Assembly (NCBI GenBank): GCA_934489735.1 | Contig: CAKSSR010000009.1 | Coordinates: 8,221-72,220 of the forward strand | Length of the DNA: 64,000 nt | Source of the DNA: an uncultured Eubacteriales bacterium | GTDB lineage: Bacteria; Bacillota; Clostridia; Oscillospirales; Acutalibacteraceae | Direction of reading: 5' to 3' | Shown here: positions 28,504-37,323 of the stretch, one piece after another | Numbering within the stretch: position 1 is the stretch's first letter | Layout of the letters: every line of letters begins with the position of its first letter | Translations under genes and position numbers: made by a program | The notes under the pieces: model-generated | What the model saw: the letters and a program-made list of their open reading frames with translations, nothing else | The model's database searches: none | Told to the model about the DNA's origin: nothing

Positions 28504-29805
28504 TTAGACTTTCCTTTTAGAATATATTATATAAAGAAGAATACTTATGACAGTTACTAAGAATTCAGTAACAGGAAAGGCAAACCATATACCAAAGTTG
28601 GATAATAAATTAGATAGAATGAATGCAGAGGGGATAATTATTATGAATCCTCTTAGAATAGATATGATATGTGCTGGCTTTGCATGTTCAGTTGATGTAA
28701 AGTAATTAGATATCAATATGTTGAAGCCTACAAAAGGACATGCTAAGAAATATAACTTTAGACCTGGAATGGCTATGGACCTTAATAAGTCATTGCCTTC
28801 TCCATTGAAGGACTCGGTAATCTGAGAGGAGAATATAAATATCGATGAATATATTAGAACTGATATAATTATTAACGATATGATAGCATATTTTAATATT
28901 TCTTTGACATTTGATTTGATATGGTCACCATAATTTGAACTTATGATGGGCTGAATACCTTGGGCTAAGCCATTGTAGATAGCTACGATTACAAGTGAGA
29001 TGTTAGCTATTATCCCATAGGCAGCAATTCCAACATTGCCTTGCTGTTTTAGAATGATATAATTGAAAACAATTATGACGACCCCAGAAGAAACTTCCGA
29101 AATTAACGAGGGAATACCGTTGAAGTTGATATCCTTTATTATATTTTTATCTAATTTACATTTCGATATATGAAATTTATTCTTTTTTAATAGAAAGTAA
29201 AAAGAAAGTACAATTATGCTTATAATATGAACGAGACCTGCAGCAGCTGCAGCGCCAAATATGCCAGTCTTTAATATAAATATTAGAATATATTCGAGAA
29301 CGACCGTAGAAATACTACCGGTTAACATGGCAGCCATAGATAATTGAGGACAACCATCATTACGGATGAAACATAGTAGGACATTGTTTAAAAGGAATGC
29401 CGGAGAAAGTATTAGGATTGTCTTAAGATACTCTTTGGTCATGTCGAATACGGATTCATCTGCACCTAGAAGGCTCACTATTGCATCAGAGAAGAACAGA
29501 GCGACTAATATTAGGATCAGGCTGATAAATGTCACCAAATAGATAGTATTTGTAAAGATTTTGTTGATATATTCTTGACTGTCATGCCTATGTATTGAAT
29601 ATTTTATTCCAGCGCCCATACCGATCATTAATCCAGTGCCTTGCAGAAGGCTGTATATAGGTAGGGCTAAGTTTAAGGCAGCCAATCCATTCGTTCCTAT
29701 TCCATTTGCTATAAAGAACGTGTCGGCTATCAAAATGGTCGATAGTCCTAACATCCCCAGTATGTTCATTGAAGCATATTTTAAGAAATTATTTAAAAGA
29801 TGCAT
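28504..29805 (-). CDS. MATE family efflux transporter
   Basis: A cation-coupled multidrug exporter of the cytoplasmic membrane. 433 residues with about twelve hydrophobic segments arranged as two related halves, typical of MATE pumps. The N-terminal NILGMLGLSTILIADTFFIA with GIGTNGLAALNLALP, the loop MGIGAGIKYS-like stretch and QGIQPIISSNYG at the start of the second half match the DinF/NorM-type family. Start ATG 29805 follows AGGAGGACTAT on the minus strand. A strong 10-bp hairpin separates it from the secreted protein upstream, so it may be only partly cotranscribed with it. Substrate not predictable. Confidence 0.9.
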   Translation of the reverse strand: MHLLNNFLKYASMNILGMLGLSTILIADTFFIANGIGTNGLAALNLALPIYSLLQGTGLMIGMGAGIKYSIHRHDSQEYINKIFTNTIYLVTFISLILILVALFFSDAIVSLLGADESVFDMTKEYLKTILILSPAFLLNNVLLCFIRNDGCPQLSMAAMLTGSISTVVLEYILIFILKTGIFGAAAAAGLVHIISIIVLSFYFLLKKNKFHISKCKLDKNIIKDINFNGIPSLISEVSSGVVIIVFNYIILKQQGNVGIAAYGIIANISLVIVAIYNGLAQGIQPIISSNYGDHIKSNVKEILKYAIISLIIISVLIYSSIFIFSSQITESFNGEGNDLLRSIAIPGLKLYFLACPFVGFNILISNYFTSTEHAKPAHIISILRGFIIIIPSAFILSNLLSNFGIWFAFPVTEFLVTVISILLYIIYSKRKV

Positions 29806-29834
29806 ATAGTCCTCCTTAAAATTTATTAATAATT

Positions 29835-29866
29835 AGTACTGGATGTTATTGATTTGATCCAGTACT
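29835..29866 (-). terminator. Perfect hairpin between the secreted-protein gene and the MATE gene
   Basis: AGTACTGGAT (29835-29844) and ATCCAGTACT (29857-29866) form a perfect 10-bp stem with a 12-base loop. The minus-strand tail is AT-rich rather than a clean T run, so it may be a partial terminator or a processing site. Confidence 0.5.
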
Positions 29867-29880
29867 TGTTTAATTATATC

Positions 29881-30885
29881 TTATTTATTGTCAACCCATT
29901 TGTTTTCTAAGAAGTTACCGTCACTATCGCATGATGCAAATGACTTAATATACTTAGTTTTTCCAGGCGTTTTCAATTCGAACTCTGCAGTTCCGTCACC
30001 TTTACTTAACGATAAGTTAGATGGCTTTGCAAAAGTTCTCAAATTGTATTCGGAATCATAGTTATGCGATCCAAAGGATGCACCTATGCATTTACATTCC
30101 TTATGAATGTTATTATACCTAAAGTACAAGTCTACATATCCTTTCGATACGCAGTTATTATTTGAATCATAATATATTTTTCTAATTCTTTGAGTCACAT
30201 ATTTATAATCGGTATCTTTTTTCATTTTATTATATCTATTATCTATCTTACTTATAATTACTCTTTCAGAAGATTTGTCTTTATTCACATTTTTCGTGTC
30301 CGATATAATAGTCTCGTTGCTTGAAGCTGGATTGTTCTCATCAGCATTTAAGCATTCAAAGCCTCTGCCATATAGATTTATTTCTCCAGTTGGGGTGCAT
30401 GATATGTCTACGTTAGCATCATTTATACGTCTTTGTTCCTTAAATGAAAAATTCTCATATAAAATGAAGTCATTGCTTGAAATCATTTGATTTGCGCTTC
30501 TTCGTATCGACTTTGTGCTTACTGTTTTATACTTTTTCGGTAAGTTCTCGCTAACGACGCAATCGACTTTGTTATTTTTGATTGCCACGTAGTTGTTTTT
30601 ATCATAAACAAAGGTAAAAGTTATAGAGTTTTTATTAATCGGTACGTCTATATCGGATATTGAGAAAGAATTGTTTATTGAAATTGTCTTCTCATATAAA
30701 GGTCCGTTGTCACCTTTTACATCGGTACATTCCTTTTCTTCTAGTACCCAGCCTGATATATTATAATTTATTCCATTTGAACAATCGGTTATGTCTAATT
30801 GTTCCTTCTCTGATATTCCATTGACCGTGGATATTCCAAAGCAAATAAATATGAAAAACATAATAGGTATTATAAATTTTTTCAT
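29881..30885 (-). CDS. Secreted protein of unknown function, paired with phospholipase C gene
   Basis: 334 residues. The chosen start is the ATG at 30885 (complement), because the ATG four codons earlier touches the AGGGA site. Signal peptide: MKKFIIPIMFFIFICFGIST. The mature protein is polar, with scattered cysteines (TDCSNGI, KECTDV, KVDCVV, VDISCTP, GFECLN, ECKCIG) that could form disulfides, and a tail rich in beta strands ending KYIKSFASCDSDGNF. No anchor, repeat or catalytic motif recognised. It starts 21 bp after the end of the phospholipase C gene, so both are almost certainly one transcript and exported together; a partner or host-acting role is a guess. Confidence 0.7.
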   Translation of the reverse strand: MKKFIIPIMFFIFICFGISTVNGISEKEQLDITDCSNGINYNISGWVLEEKECTDVKGDNGPLYEKTISINNSFSISDIDVPINKNSITFTFVYDKNNYVAIKNNKVDCVVSENLPKKYKTVSTKSIRRSANQMISSNDFILYENFSFKEQRRINDANVDISCTPTGEINLYGRGFECLNADENNPASSNETIISDTKNVNKDKSSERVIISKIDNRYNKMKKDTDYKYVTQRIRKIYYDSNNNCVSKGYVDLYFRYNNIHKECKCIGASFGSHNYDSEYNLRTFAKPSNLSLSKGDGTAEFELKTPGKTKYIKSFASCDSDGNFLENKWVDNK

Positions 30886-30906
30886 ATAATCAATCATTCC
30901 CTTCTA

Positions 30907-31635
30907 TTATTTAATGTCTTCATAGAATCTGTATAATATTCCGCATACTGAATGTTGAGCATTTAGTACAGAGTTCTCAGCTACTTCTTCCGGAGATAAG
31001 TACTTATGCCTTAACATACCAAAGTTGTTATTGGCAGACCAAGCACAGTTCTTACCGATCTCTTCTAACGAAGTATATTTGTAATATTCTAGTTGATTTT
31101 TCTCTATTTCTACTATATGTCTCGTGCACACATCGTCACATTTGCTTTCAAATTTGACGTGGCTTAAGAAGTTTACTCCTGCATCTAGATAACTTTTATT
31201 ATTCGTATGCACAGGCGTGTTTAAATCTTCCATATAATGAATGGCCCTGCCGAGAAGTTCCATTCCCTTCTTTTTGTTGCCGTTTACGCATAGGGTCACT
31301 GCGTTATTGTAATGATTACAAAATCTTCTTAATGCTGAATCTTCCTCGCCATTAAAGTTTAATTCCGTTACTGGATTATAGAAGTGCCCTTTATATAATC
31401 CTTCTATTTCGTCTTCATCTGGCTTAGTGCAAGCATCCAATAATATATCCCTTGCAGCCTTATCGTAAAAATCTTTAAATTTTGCATCGGTATTGTTAAG
31501 GACGTTTAATCCTATTGAAGTAGCATATATATGAGTGTAAGAAGCGAACCCCATACTGCTAGAAAAAGTTAATAAAAATAAAGCAATTGTTGATATTAAG
31601 TAAATAATGCTCTTTTTTACTGAGTTTAACAACAT
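30907..31635 (-). CDS. Secreted zinc-dependent phospholipase C, alpha-toxin N-domain type
   Basis: 242 residues; the start is the ATG at 31635 (complement) behind AAGGAGG. Longer in-frame extension upstream lacks a site and reads through low-complexity DNA. A signal peptide ends near SMGFA. The mature protein carries the zinc ligand set of the Clostridium perfringens alpha-toxin catalytic domain: His in YTHIYAT, Asp in KPDEDE, His in GHFYNP, His-Asp-His in IHYMEDLNTPVH, and His-Glu in SHVKFE. The ligand usually supplied by an N-terminal Trp is absent: the predicted mature end reads SYTH. The C2-like PLAT membrane-binding domain of alpha-toxin is missing, as in Listeria PlcB and Bacillus PC-PLC. 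Expected activity: phosphatidylcholine-type phospholipid hydrolysis outside the cell. Confidence 0.82.
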   Translation of the reverse strand: MLLNSVKKSIIYLISTIALFLLTFSSSMGFASYTHIYATSIGLNVLNNTDAKFKDFYDKAARDILLDACTKPDEDEIEGLYKGHFYNPVTELNFNGEEDSALRRFCNHYNNAVTLCVNGNKKKGMELLGRAIHYMEDLNTPVHTNNKSYLDAGVNFLSHVKFESKCDDVCTRHIVEIEKNQLEYYKYTSLEEIGKNCAWSANNNFGMLRHKYLSPEEVAENSVLNAQHSVCGILYRFYEDIK

Positions 31636-31855
31636 ATTACCAACCTCCTTTTTAATATTATATAATATGTTAGAATTGAATAATGTTACGATAAGCCAAC
31701 AATTAATATTATAACATAAAATCAGCAACTTGTAAACACAAAATATGAAAAATATATAAAAATTTTTGAGACGGGATGGGAAAGGGAACAAAATGACTAT
31801 TATCATTTATCTTTGATTATCATATTATAACTATAAAAGGTAAAGGGTGATGCAA

Positions 31856-32374
31856 ATGTTTGATAAAATTAGAGAACATTTAGAATTTATTAAGGAAATG
31901 GATCCTTCAAATAAATCAAAGCTTAGCATATACTTGTTAAGCCCAGGGTATAAGGCTTACAAATATTATAAATTGTCTAGCTGGTTTTACCGTCATGGTA
32001 TGAAATTTATAGCAGAATTCACCTCAATGAGGGCAAGAAGAAAGACGGGAATAGAAATACATCCAGGGGCAAAGATAGGGAAGAACTTATTTATTGACCA
32101 TGGCATGGGAGTCGTAATAGGACAGACGACAGAAATAGGAGATAATTGCATAATATATCATGGGGTGACATTGGGATCGAACGGAAAAGAAGTGGGGAAA
32201 CGACATCCGACAGTAGGGGACAACGTTTTGATAGGAGCAGGTGCAAAAGTATTAGGATCATTTAAAATCGGAGATGGAGCGAAAATAGCAGCAGGGGCAG
32301 TAGTCTTAAACGAAGTACCAGAAAATACTACAGTAGTAGGAATTCCTGCGGTTGCGGTAGAAAAAGTTAAGTAA
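31856..32374 (+). CDS. cysE: Serine O-acetyltransferase
   Basis: Makes O-acetylserine from serine and acetyl-CoA, the committed step of cysteine synthesis. 172 residues: the short form without the long N-terminal domain, as in the EpsC/CysE proteins of Firmicutes. Left-handed beta-helix hexapeptides are clear (IEIHPGAKIGKNLFIDHGMG, VIGQTTEIGDNCIIYHGVTL, GAGAKVLGSFKIGDGAKI), with the catalytic His in DHGMGVVIG and YHGVTLG. The start ATG at 31856 is chosen over GTG 31847 and ATG 31850 because AAAGGG at 31842-31847 is correctly spaced. The next gene encodes cysteinyl-tRNA synthetase, a common pairing that links cysteine supply to its use. Confidence 0.93.
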   Translation: MFDKIREHLEFIKEMDPSNKSKLSIYLLSPGYKAYKYYKLSSWFYRHGMKFIAEFTSMRARRKTGIEIHPGAKIGKNLFIDHGMGVVIGQTTEIGDNCIIYHGVTLGSNGKEVGKRHPTVGDNVLIGAGAKVLGSFKIGDGAKIAAGAVVLNEVPENTTVVGIPAVAVEKVK

Positions 32375-32414
32375 ATGTTGCTTGACTATGATAAATAAAG
32401 AGAGTAAAATAAAT

Positions 32415-32441
32415 TTGACAATCAAAATTTAACTTTATAAA
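32415..32441 (+). promoter_or_regulatory. Weak candidate promoter between cysE and cysS
   Basis: TTGACA at 32415-32420 is perfect, but the only -10-like hexamer nearby is TATAAA at 32436-32441 with a 15-base spacer. No T-box leader is visible in the 111-bp gap. Confidence 0.35.
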
Positions 32442-32485
32442 TGGGTATACTATATACTATATGTAAAGTATTCGAGGTGATTATA

Positions 32486-33889
32486 ATGAAATTGTATAAT
32501 ACTCTTACTAGAAAGAAAGAAGAATTTATTCCAATAGAACCGAAAAAGGTAAAAATGTATGCTTGTGGTCCAACAGTTTATAACTACATTCATATAGGAA
32601 ATGCAAGACCAATTTGTATTTTTGACGTCTTGAGAAGATATTTTGAATATATTGGATATGAAGTTACGTTTGTTCAGAATTTTACAGATATAGATGATAA
32701 AATAATCAGGAAAGCTAAGGAAGAGGGCAGCGATTATATACAAGTATCCAAGAAATATATAGAAGAATATAAGAAAGATGCTCAGGGACTTAACGTTAGA
32801 GAAGCAACAGTTCACCCATTGGCAACCGAAAATATGGACGAGATAATAGATATAATATCAAATTTAGTAGAAAAAGGATATGCATATAGGGCAGACAATG
32901 GAGATGTTTACTTTTCGCCAGCTAAATTTAACGAATATGGCAAGCTGTCACATCAACCTATTGAAGACTTGAAAGCTGGGGCAAGAATTGAGGTTGGAGA
33001 CATAAAGAAAGAAGCAATGGACTTTGCTCTTTGGAAAGCAGCAAAAGAAGGGGAACCTTACTGGGAGTCACCATTTAGTAAAGGAAGACCAGGATGGCAT
33101 ATAGAATGTTCAGCGATGGCTAGGAAATATTTAGGGAAGACTATAGACATCCATTGCGGAGGGCAAGACTTGATATTCCCACATCATGAAAATGAGATAG
33201 CGCAAAGCGAATGTTGTAACGGAGTAGAGTTCGCTCATTACTGGTTGCATAACGGATATATAAACGTAGACAACAAGAAAATGTCAAAGTCTCTTAACAA
33301 TTTCTTTACAGTTAGAGAAGTGTCAGACAAATATGGATACGAACCAATTAAATACTTGATGATCTCTTCACATTACAGAAGTCCGATAAATTATAGTGAA
33401 GATATAATAAAGCAATGCGTGTCTTCGTTAGAAAGACTTTACAATTTTAAAGACAATATGAAGTTTTTAATAAATAATACAGCCGAAGGTGAAGAGGATA
33501 TTGAAATATCGAAGACAATAGACTCATTTAAGGAACAATTTATATCAGCAATGGATGACGATTTTAATACAGCTGATGCACTATCGGCTATCTATTCATT
33601 GATAAGATATATAAATACGGAAGTAGTTCCTAACAAACCATCTAAGAATGTATATGAACATGCATTGAAATTGTTTACGGAATTATGTGACGTTTTAGGA
33701 ATTGTTTATAAAAAAGACAACGATGATGAAGAATTGAATAAAAAAATAGAGAAAATGATAGAGGAAAGAACGATAGCAAGAAAGAATAAGGACTGGAAAA
33801 AGTCAGATGAGATAAGAGATCAGCTTAAAGAAATGAATGTAATAATAGAAGATACCCCTCTGGGAATGAAGTGGAAGTTCGCTAAATAG
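32486..33889 (+). CDS. cysS: Cysteinyl-tRNA synthetase
   Basis: Charges tRNA-Cys; class I aminoacyl-tRNA synthetase, 467 residues, usual length. YACGPTVYNYIHIGNARP at the N-terminus holds the zinc cysteine and HIGH-type motif (HIGN); FTDIDDKI follows; WHIECSAMA and HCGGQDLIFPHHENE carry the remaining zinc ligands; KKMSKSLNNF is the KMSKS loop. The start at 32486 (MKLYNTLTRKKEE) is fixed by GAGGTGAT at 32474-32481; a further upstream in-frame ATG at 32441 has no site and adds non-conserved residues. Follows cysE by 111 bp. Confidence 0.96.
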   Translation: MKLYNTLTRKKEEFIPIEPKKVKMYACGPTVYNYIHIGNARPICIFDVLRRYFEYIGYEVTFVQNFTDIDDKIIRKAKEEGSDYIQVSKKYIEEYKKDAQGLNVREATVHPLATENMDEIIDIISNLVEKGYAYRADNGDVYFSPAKFNEYGKLSHQPIEDLKAGARIEVGDIKKEAMDFALWKAAKEGEPYWESPFSKGRPGWHIECSAMARKYLGKTIDIHCGGQDLIFPHHENEIAQSECCNGVEFAHYWLHNGYINVDNKKMSKSLNNFFTVREVSDKYGYEPIKYLMISSHYRSPINYSEDIIKQCVSSLERLYNFKDNMKFLINNTAEGEEDIEISKTIDSFKEQFISAMDDDFNTADALSAIYSLIRYINTEVVPNKPSKNVYEHALKLFTELCDVLGIVYKKDNDDEELNKKIEKMIEERTIARKNKDWKKSDEIRDQLKEMNVIIEDTPLGMKWKFAK

Positions 33890-33929
33890 TAAAAAGATAT
33901 GAAAAAGTTTTTATCAAGGATAAAAATGG

Positions 33930-33958
33930 TTGAATATTTGATGTAAATGTGCTAGAAT
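33930..33958 (+). promoter_or_regulatory. Sigma-A promoter of pncB
   Basis: TTGAAT at 33930-33935, an exact 17-base spacer and TAGAAT at 33953-33958, about 90 bases before the pncB start. Confidence 0.6.
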
Positions 33959-33971
33959 GTTTTAGGTTGAG

Positions 33972-34007
33972 CTAGGACTGGTATGAAATGATTTGAATTA
34001 GTCTTAG
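33972..34007 (+). promoter_or_regulatory. Inverted repeat in the pncB leader
   Basis: CTAGGACT (33972-33979) and AGTCTTAG (34000-34007) pair with one mismatch, just after the inferred transcription start. It could be an operator or an RNA hairpin controlling the NAD salvage gene; no regulator gene is nearby. Confidence 0.35.
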
Positions 34008-34048
34008 GTTAATTAATATATAATGATTAAAAGGATGTGATGTTGATT

Positions 34049-35500
34049 ATGAATTCGATAGAAAATCTTAGTATGCTTATGGATTTTTATGAATTGACTA
34101 TGGTAAATGGCTTGTTTAAGAATGATATGCAAGACAAGATTGTTTATTTTGATATGTTTTTTAGAAAAGTGCCAGACAACGGTGGATATGTAATATTCGC
34201 AGGGCTTGAACAATTGATAGATTATATAAAAAATTTATCATTTTCTGAAGAAGATCTAGAATATCTCAAGTCAAAGGGAGTATGTGATGAGAAATTTATA
34301 GACGCATTAAGAAATTTCAAGTTCAAGTGTGATATTTGGTCTGTACCAGAAGGCACTGTTGTATTTCCTCAGGAGCCATTGATAACAGTTAGGGGACCAG
34401 TATTTCAAGCGCAGCTTATAGAAACTATGTTATTGTTAATAATAAACCATCAAAGTTTAATAGCAACTAAAGCAAATAGAATAGTCAGGGCAGCTCATGG
34501 AAGAGAAGTAATGGAATTCGGTGCAAGAAGGGCACAAGGGGCTAGCAGTTCTATATATGGAGCAAGGGCAGCATATATAGGAGGATGCTCTTCTACATCG
34601 AATGCTATATGCGATTTAAAGTTTAATATAAAAGCAGTAGGAACAATGGCACACAGCTGGGTACAATTGTTTGATACTGAACTAGATGCGTTTAAAGCAT
34701 ATGCAAGAGCATATCCAGACAAATGTATGCTATTGGTAGATACGTATGACACTTTAAAATCAGGACTTCCAAATGCAATAAAGACATTTAATGAAGAAGT
34801 ATTGACAAGAGGATGCAGACCAATTGGAATAAGGATAGACAGCGGAGACATCTCTTATTTATCCATTAAGGCGAGAGAGATGTTGGATGAGGCTGGATTT
34901 GAAGACAGTAAGATTTGCGTCTCCAACTCACTTGATGAACATATCATCAAAAACCTATTGGAAGAAGGGGCAAAGATAGATTCTTTTGGAGTGGGTGAGA
35001 AATTAATTACATCTGCATCAGATCCTACATTTGGAGGAGTATATAAGTTATGTGCGGTTGAAAGAGATGATGGCAGCATTGAACCGAAGATAAAAATAAG
35101 CAATAATGTGAGTAAGGTTACCATTCCAGGAGTAAAGTCTGTTTGGAGATTATATGATAGATCTACGAATAAATCTATAGCTGATTTGATTACTTTACGT
35201 GAAGAAGTGATAAATGACAACGAACCGTATATGATATTTGACCCAGACCATCCATGGAAGAAGAAAATTGTAGAAAATTTTAGAGCAGTAGATATAAGGA
35301 AACAAATATTTAAGAATGGCCAATGCATATATGATAAATTAAATATAGATAATATAAGAGAGTATGCAAAAGATCAAGTAAATACTTTGTGGGAAGAAGT
35401 GACGAGATTTAAAAATCCACATACGTATTACGTAGATTTATCTGAAAAGTTATGGACGAGCAAGAATAAAATTATATCTGACATCAGATCAATTATGTAA
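34049..35500 (+). CDS. pncB: Nicotinate phosphoribosyltransferase
   Basis: NAD salvage: nicotinate plus PRPP to nicotinate mononucleotide, ATP-assisted, cytosolic. 483 residues from the ATG at 34049, chosen because GGATGTGAT at 34033-34041 is seven bases upstream. DFYELTMVNGLF at the N-terminus, the substrate-binding FGARRAQGASSSIYGARAAY, GTMAHSWVQLFDTE (containing the regulatory phospho-histidine of the family), LVDTYDTLKSGLPNAIKTF and IRIDSGDISYLS are all present. This is the longer bacterial NAPRT subtype. It has its own promoter. Confidence 0.94.
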   Translation: MNSIENLSMLMDFYELTMVNGLFKNDMQDKIVYFDMFFRKVPDNGGYVIFAGLEQLIDYIKNLSFSEEDLEYLKSKGVCDEKFIDALRNFKFKCDIWSVPEGTVVFPQEPLITVRGPVFQAQLIETMLLLIINHQSLIATKANRIVRAAHGREVMEFGARRAQGASSSIYGARAAYIGGCSSTSNAICDLKFNIKAVGTMAHSWVQLFDTELDAFKAYARAYPDKCMLLVDTYDTLKSGLPNAIKTFNEEVLTRGCRPIGIRIDSGDISYLSIKAREMLDEAGFEDSKICVSNSLDEHIIKNLLEEGAKIDSFGVGEKLITSASDPTFGGVYKLCAVERDDGSIEPKIKISNNVSKVTIPGVKSVWRLYDRSTNKSIADLITLREEVINDNEPYMIFDPDHPWKKKIVENFRAVDIRKQIFKNGQCIYDKLNIDNIREYAKDQVNTLWEEVTRFKNPHTYYVDLSEKLWTSKNKIISDIRSIM

Positions 35501-35578
35501 ATAATGATATAAAGTAAAAATCGGGAACGAAAGAGAGGACGCTGCTTATAAATGAAAATCAATAAGTGGTAATTACAT

Positions 35579-36451
35579 ATGGTTGATATAAATAAAGATA
35601 GGAAGATAATCTTAAGTGCAGACAGTGCTTGCGATTTAGGTAAAGAATATAAAGAAAAGTATGGCTTAAATTATTATCCATTTTATATAATAGAAGGAAA
35701 TAGTCAATATAGAGATGGGGAGGACATAACTCCTGATGACATATATAAGATTTATTATGAAAAAAAGATAATTCCTAAGACAGCAGCAGTAGGAGTTTGG
35801 GAATACAGTGAATACTTTAAAAGATTCGTCAATATGGGATACGATGTCATCCATGTAAATTTAAGTTCAGAAATATCATCAGCATATCAGAATTGTGTCA
35901 GTGCAGCTAAGGAAATAGGACATGTTTATCCTATTGATTCTAAGAATCTATCAGTTGGATTTGGAGAATTGGTAATAGAAATATCAAAATTGATAGAAAA
36001 AGGTATGGACGTACAAGAAATTTTAACAGAGGCTGAAGAGATAAAGAAGAAAATATCAATGAGCTTTATTCTAGATACTCTTGAATTTATGAAGGCGGGT
36101 GGAAGATGTTCAATGATTGCTGCTCTAGGGGCAAATTTATTGAAGATAAAACCATGTGTAGAAGTAAATAATCAGACAGGTAAGATGAACATTGGAAAGA
36201 AATACAGAGGAGACATAGACAAAGTAGTAGTAAATTATATAAATGATATATTACTTTCTAAGAAAAATGTGGATTTGGAATCAGTTTTTATCGTTCATTC
36301 AGGAGTGAATAAGAAATTATTAGATATAGCTAAGAATACTGTGAGAAAAGGCTTGGGATTAAAGAAAGATGTAAGCATTTTTAGAGCGAATTGTACAATA
36401 TCATCACATTGTGGTCCAAATACAATAGGATTATCATTTAGAACTATTTAA
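35579..36451 (+). CDS. DegV family fatty-acid-binding protein
   Basis: 290 residues. DegV proteins bind a fatty acid in a pocket between two alpha/beta domains and, in Firmicutes such as Staphylococcus (FakB), present it to the kinase FakA for phosphorylation. Seen here: ILSADSACDLGKEYKEKYG at the N-terminus, the TAAVGVWEY segment (the usual TSQPS-like serine region is altered to TAAVG), HVNLSSEISSAYQNC, the MSFILDTLEFMKAGGRC helix and FIVHSGVNKK. The ribosome binding site before ATG 35579 is weak. No fakA-like gene is in the window. Specific lipid unknown. Confidence 0.88.
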   Translation: MVDINKDRKIILSADSACDLGKEYKEKYGLNYYPFYIIEGNSQYRDGEDITPDDIYKIYYEKKIIPKTAAVGVWEYSEYFKRFVNMGYDVIHVNLSSEISSAYQNCVSAAKEIGHVYPIDSKNLSVGFGELVIEISKLIEKGMDVQEILTEAEEIKKKISMSFILDTLEFMKAGGRCSMIAALGANLLKIKPCVEVNNQTGKMNIGKKYRGDIDKVVVNYINDILLSKKNVDLESVFIVHSGVNKKLLDIAKNTVRKGLGLKKDVSIFRANCTISSHCGPNTIGLSFRTI

Positions 36452-36472
36452 TCGAGAGAGGAAGACGAGTAA

Positions 36473-37303
36473 ATGTTGAGAGTTGGATGCCATTTATCTT
36501 CATCAAAGGGATATGAAAATATGGGATTAGAAGCATTATCAATAGATGCAAATACCTTTCAGTTTTTCACGAGGAATCCTAGAGGTGGCAAGGCGAAAGC
36601 AATAGATAAAGATGACATAGGCAGATTAAATGAGTTGATGATAGAAAAAGATATAAAGAAAATAGTCGCACATGCGCCATATACGGTAAATGTATGTTCA
36701 GCTAAAGAAAATGTTAGAAAATTTGCTGTGGATGCTATGGCAGATGATTTAAAAAGAATGGAATACTTGCCGGGGAACATGTATAACTTTCATCCAGGTA
36801 GTCATGTTGGTCAAGGCGTGGATAGAGGAATTGAATTAATTGTAGAAGCATTAAATAAAATATTAAAGCCACAACAGAGCACGTGTGTCTTATTAGAGAC
36901 TATGGCAGGGAAAGGAACGGAACTGGGATCTAAATTTTCAGAAATTCGAAGAATAATTGATAAAGTGGATCTAGATAATAAACTGGGAGTGTGTTTGGAT
37001 ACCTGCCATGTATTTGATGCTGGCTATGACATAGTGAATGATTTAGATGGAGTGCTAGAGGAATTTGATAAAGTGATAGGTTTAGACAGACTAAAGGCAA
37101 TCCATTTGAACGATAGTATGAATTCAATTGGAAGTCATAAAGATAGACATCAAAAGTTGTCTCAGGGCTATATTGGTAAGGAAGCAATAGCAAATATTAT
37201 AAACCATGAAAAACTAAAAGACTTACCATTTATCCTTGAGACTCCTAATGATATTTCAGGATATAAAGAAGAAATAAGAATGCTAAGAGAATTAAAATTT
37301 TGA
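36473..37303 (+). CDS. nfo: Endonuclease IV (AP endonuclease)
   Basis: Cleaves DNA 5' to abasic sites in base excision repair; TIM barrel with three zinc ions. 276 residues, usual length. Starts MLRVGCHLSSSKGYENMG with the first zinc-site region, then FQFFTRNPRG, VAHAPYTVN, NFHPGSHVGQG (zinc His), LLETMAGKGTELG (Glu), GVCLDTCHVFDAGYD (Asp and His), IHLNDSMNSIGSHKDRHQ and FILETPND. All ligand positions look intact. GAGGAAG precedes the ATG. It sits between degV and glnS on the same strand with short gaps. Confidence 0.95.
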   Translation: MLRVGCHLSSSKGYENMGLEALSIDANTFQFFTRNPRGGKAKAIDKDDIGRLNELMIEKDIKKIVAHAPYTVNVCSAKENVRKFAVDAMADDLKRMEYLPGNMYNFHPGSHVGQGVDRGIELIVEALNKILKPQQSTCVLLETMAGKGTELGSKFSEIRRIIDKVDLDNKLGVCLDTCHVFDAGYDIVNDLDGVLEEFDKVIGLDRLKAIHLNDSMNSIGSHKDRHQKLSQGYIGKEAIANIINHEKLKDLPFILETPNDISGYKEEIRMLRELKF

Positions 37304-37323
37304 TAAAGAGGGAATGATTTTAT

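Noticed and set aside
32375..32485. T-box or other riboswitch before cysS
   Set aside because: The gap is 111 bp and lacks the T-box TGGNACCGCG bulge and a terminator stem.
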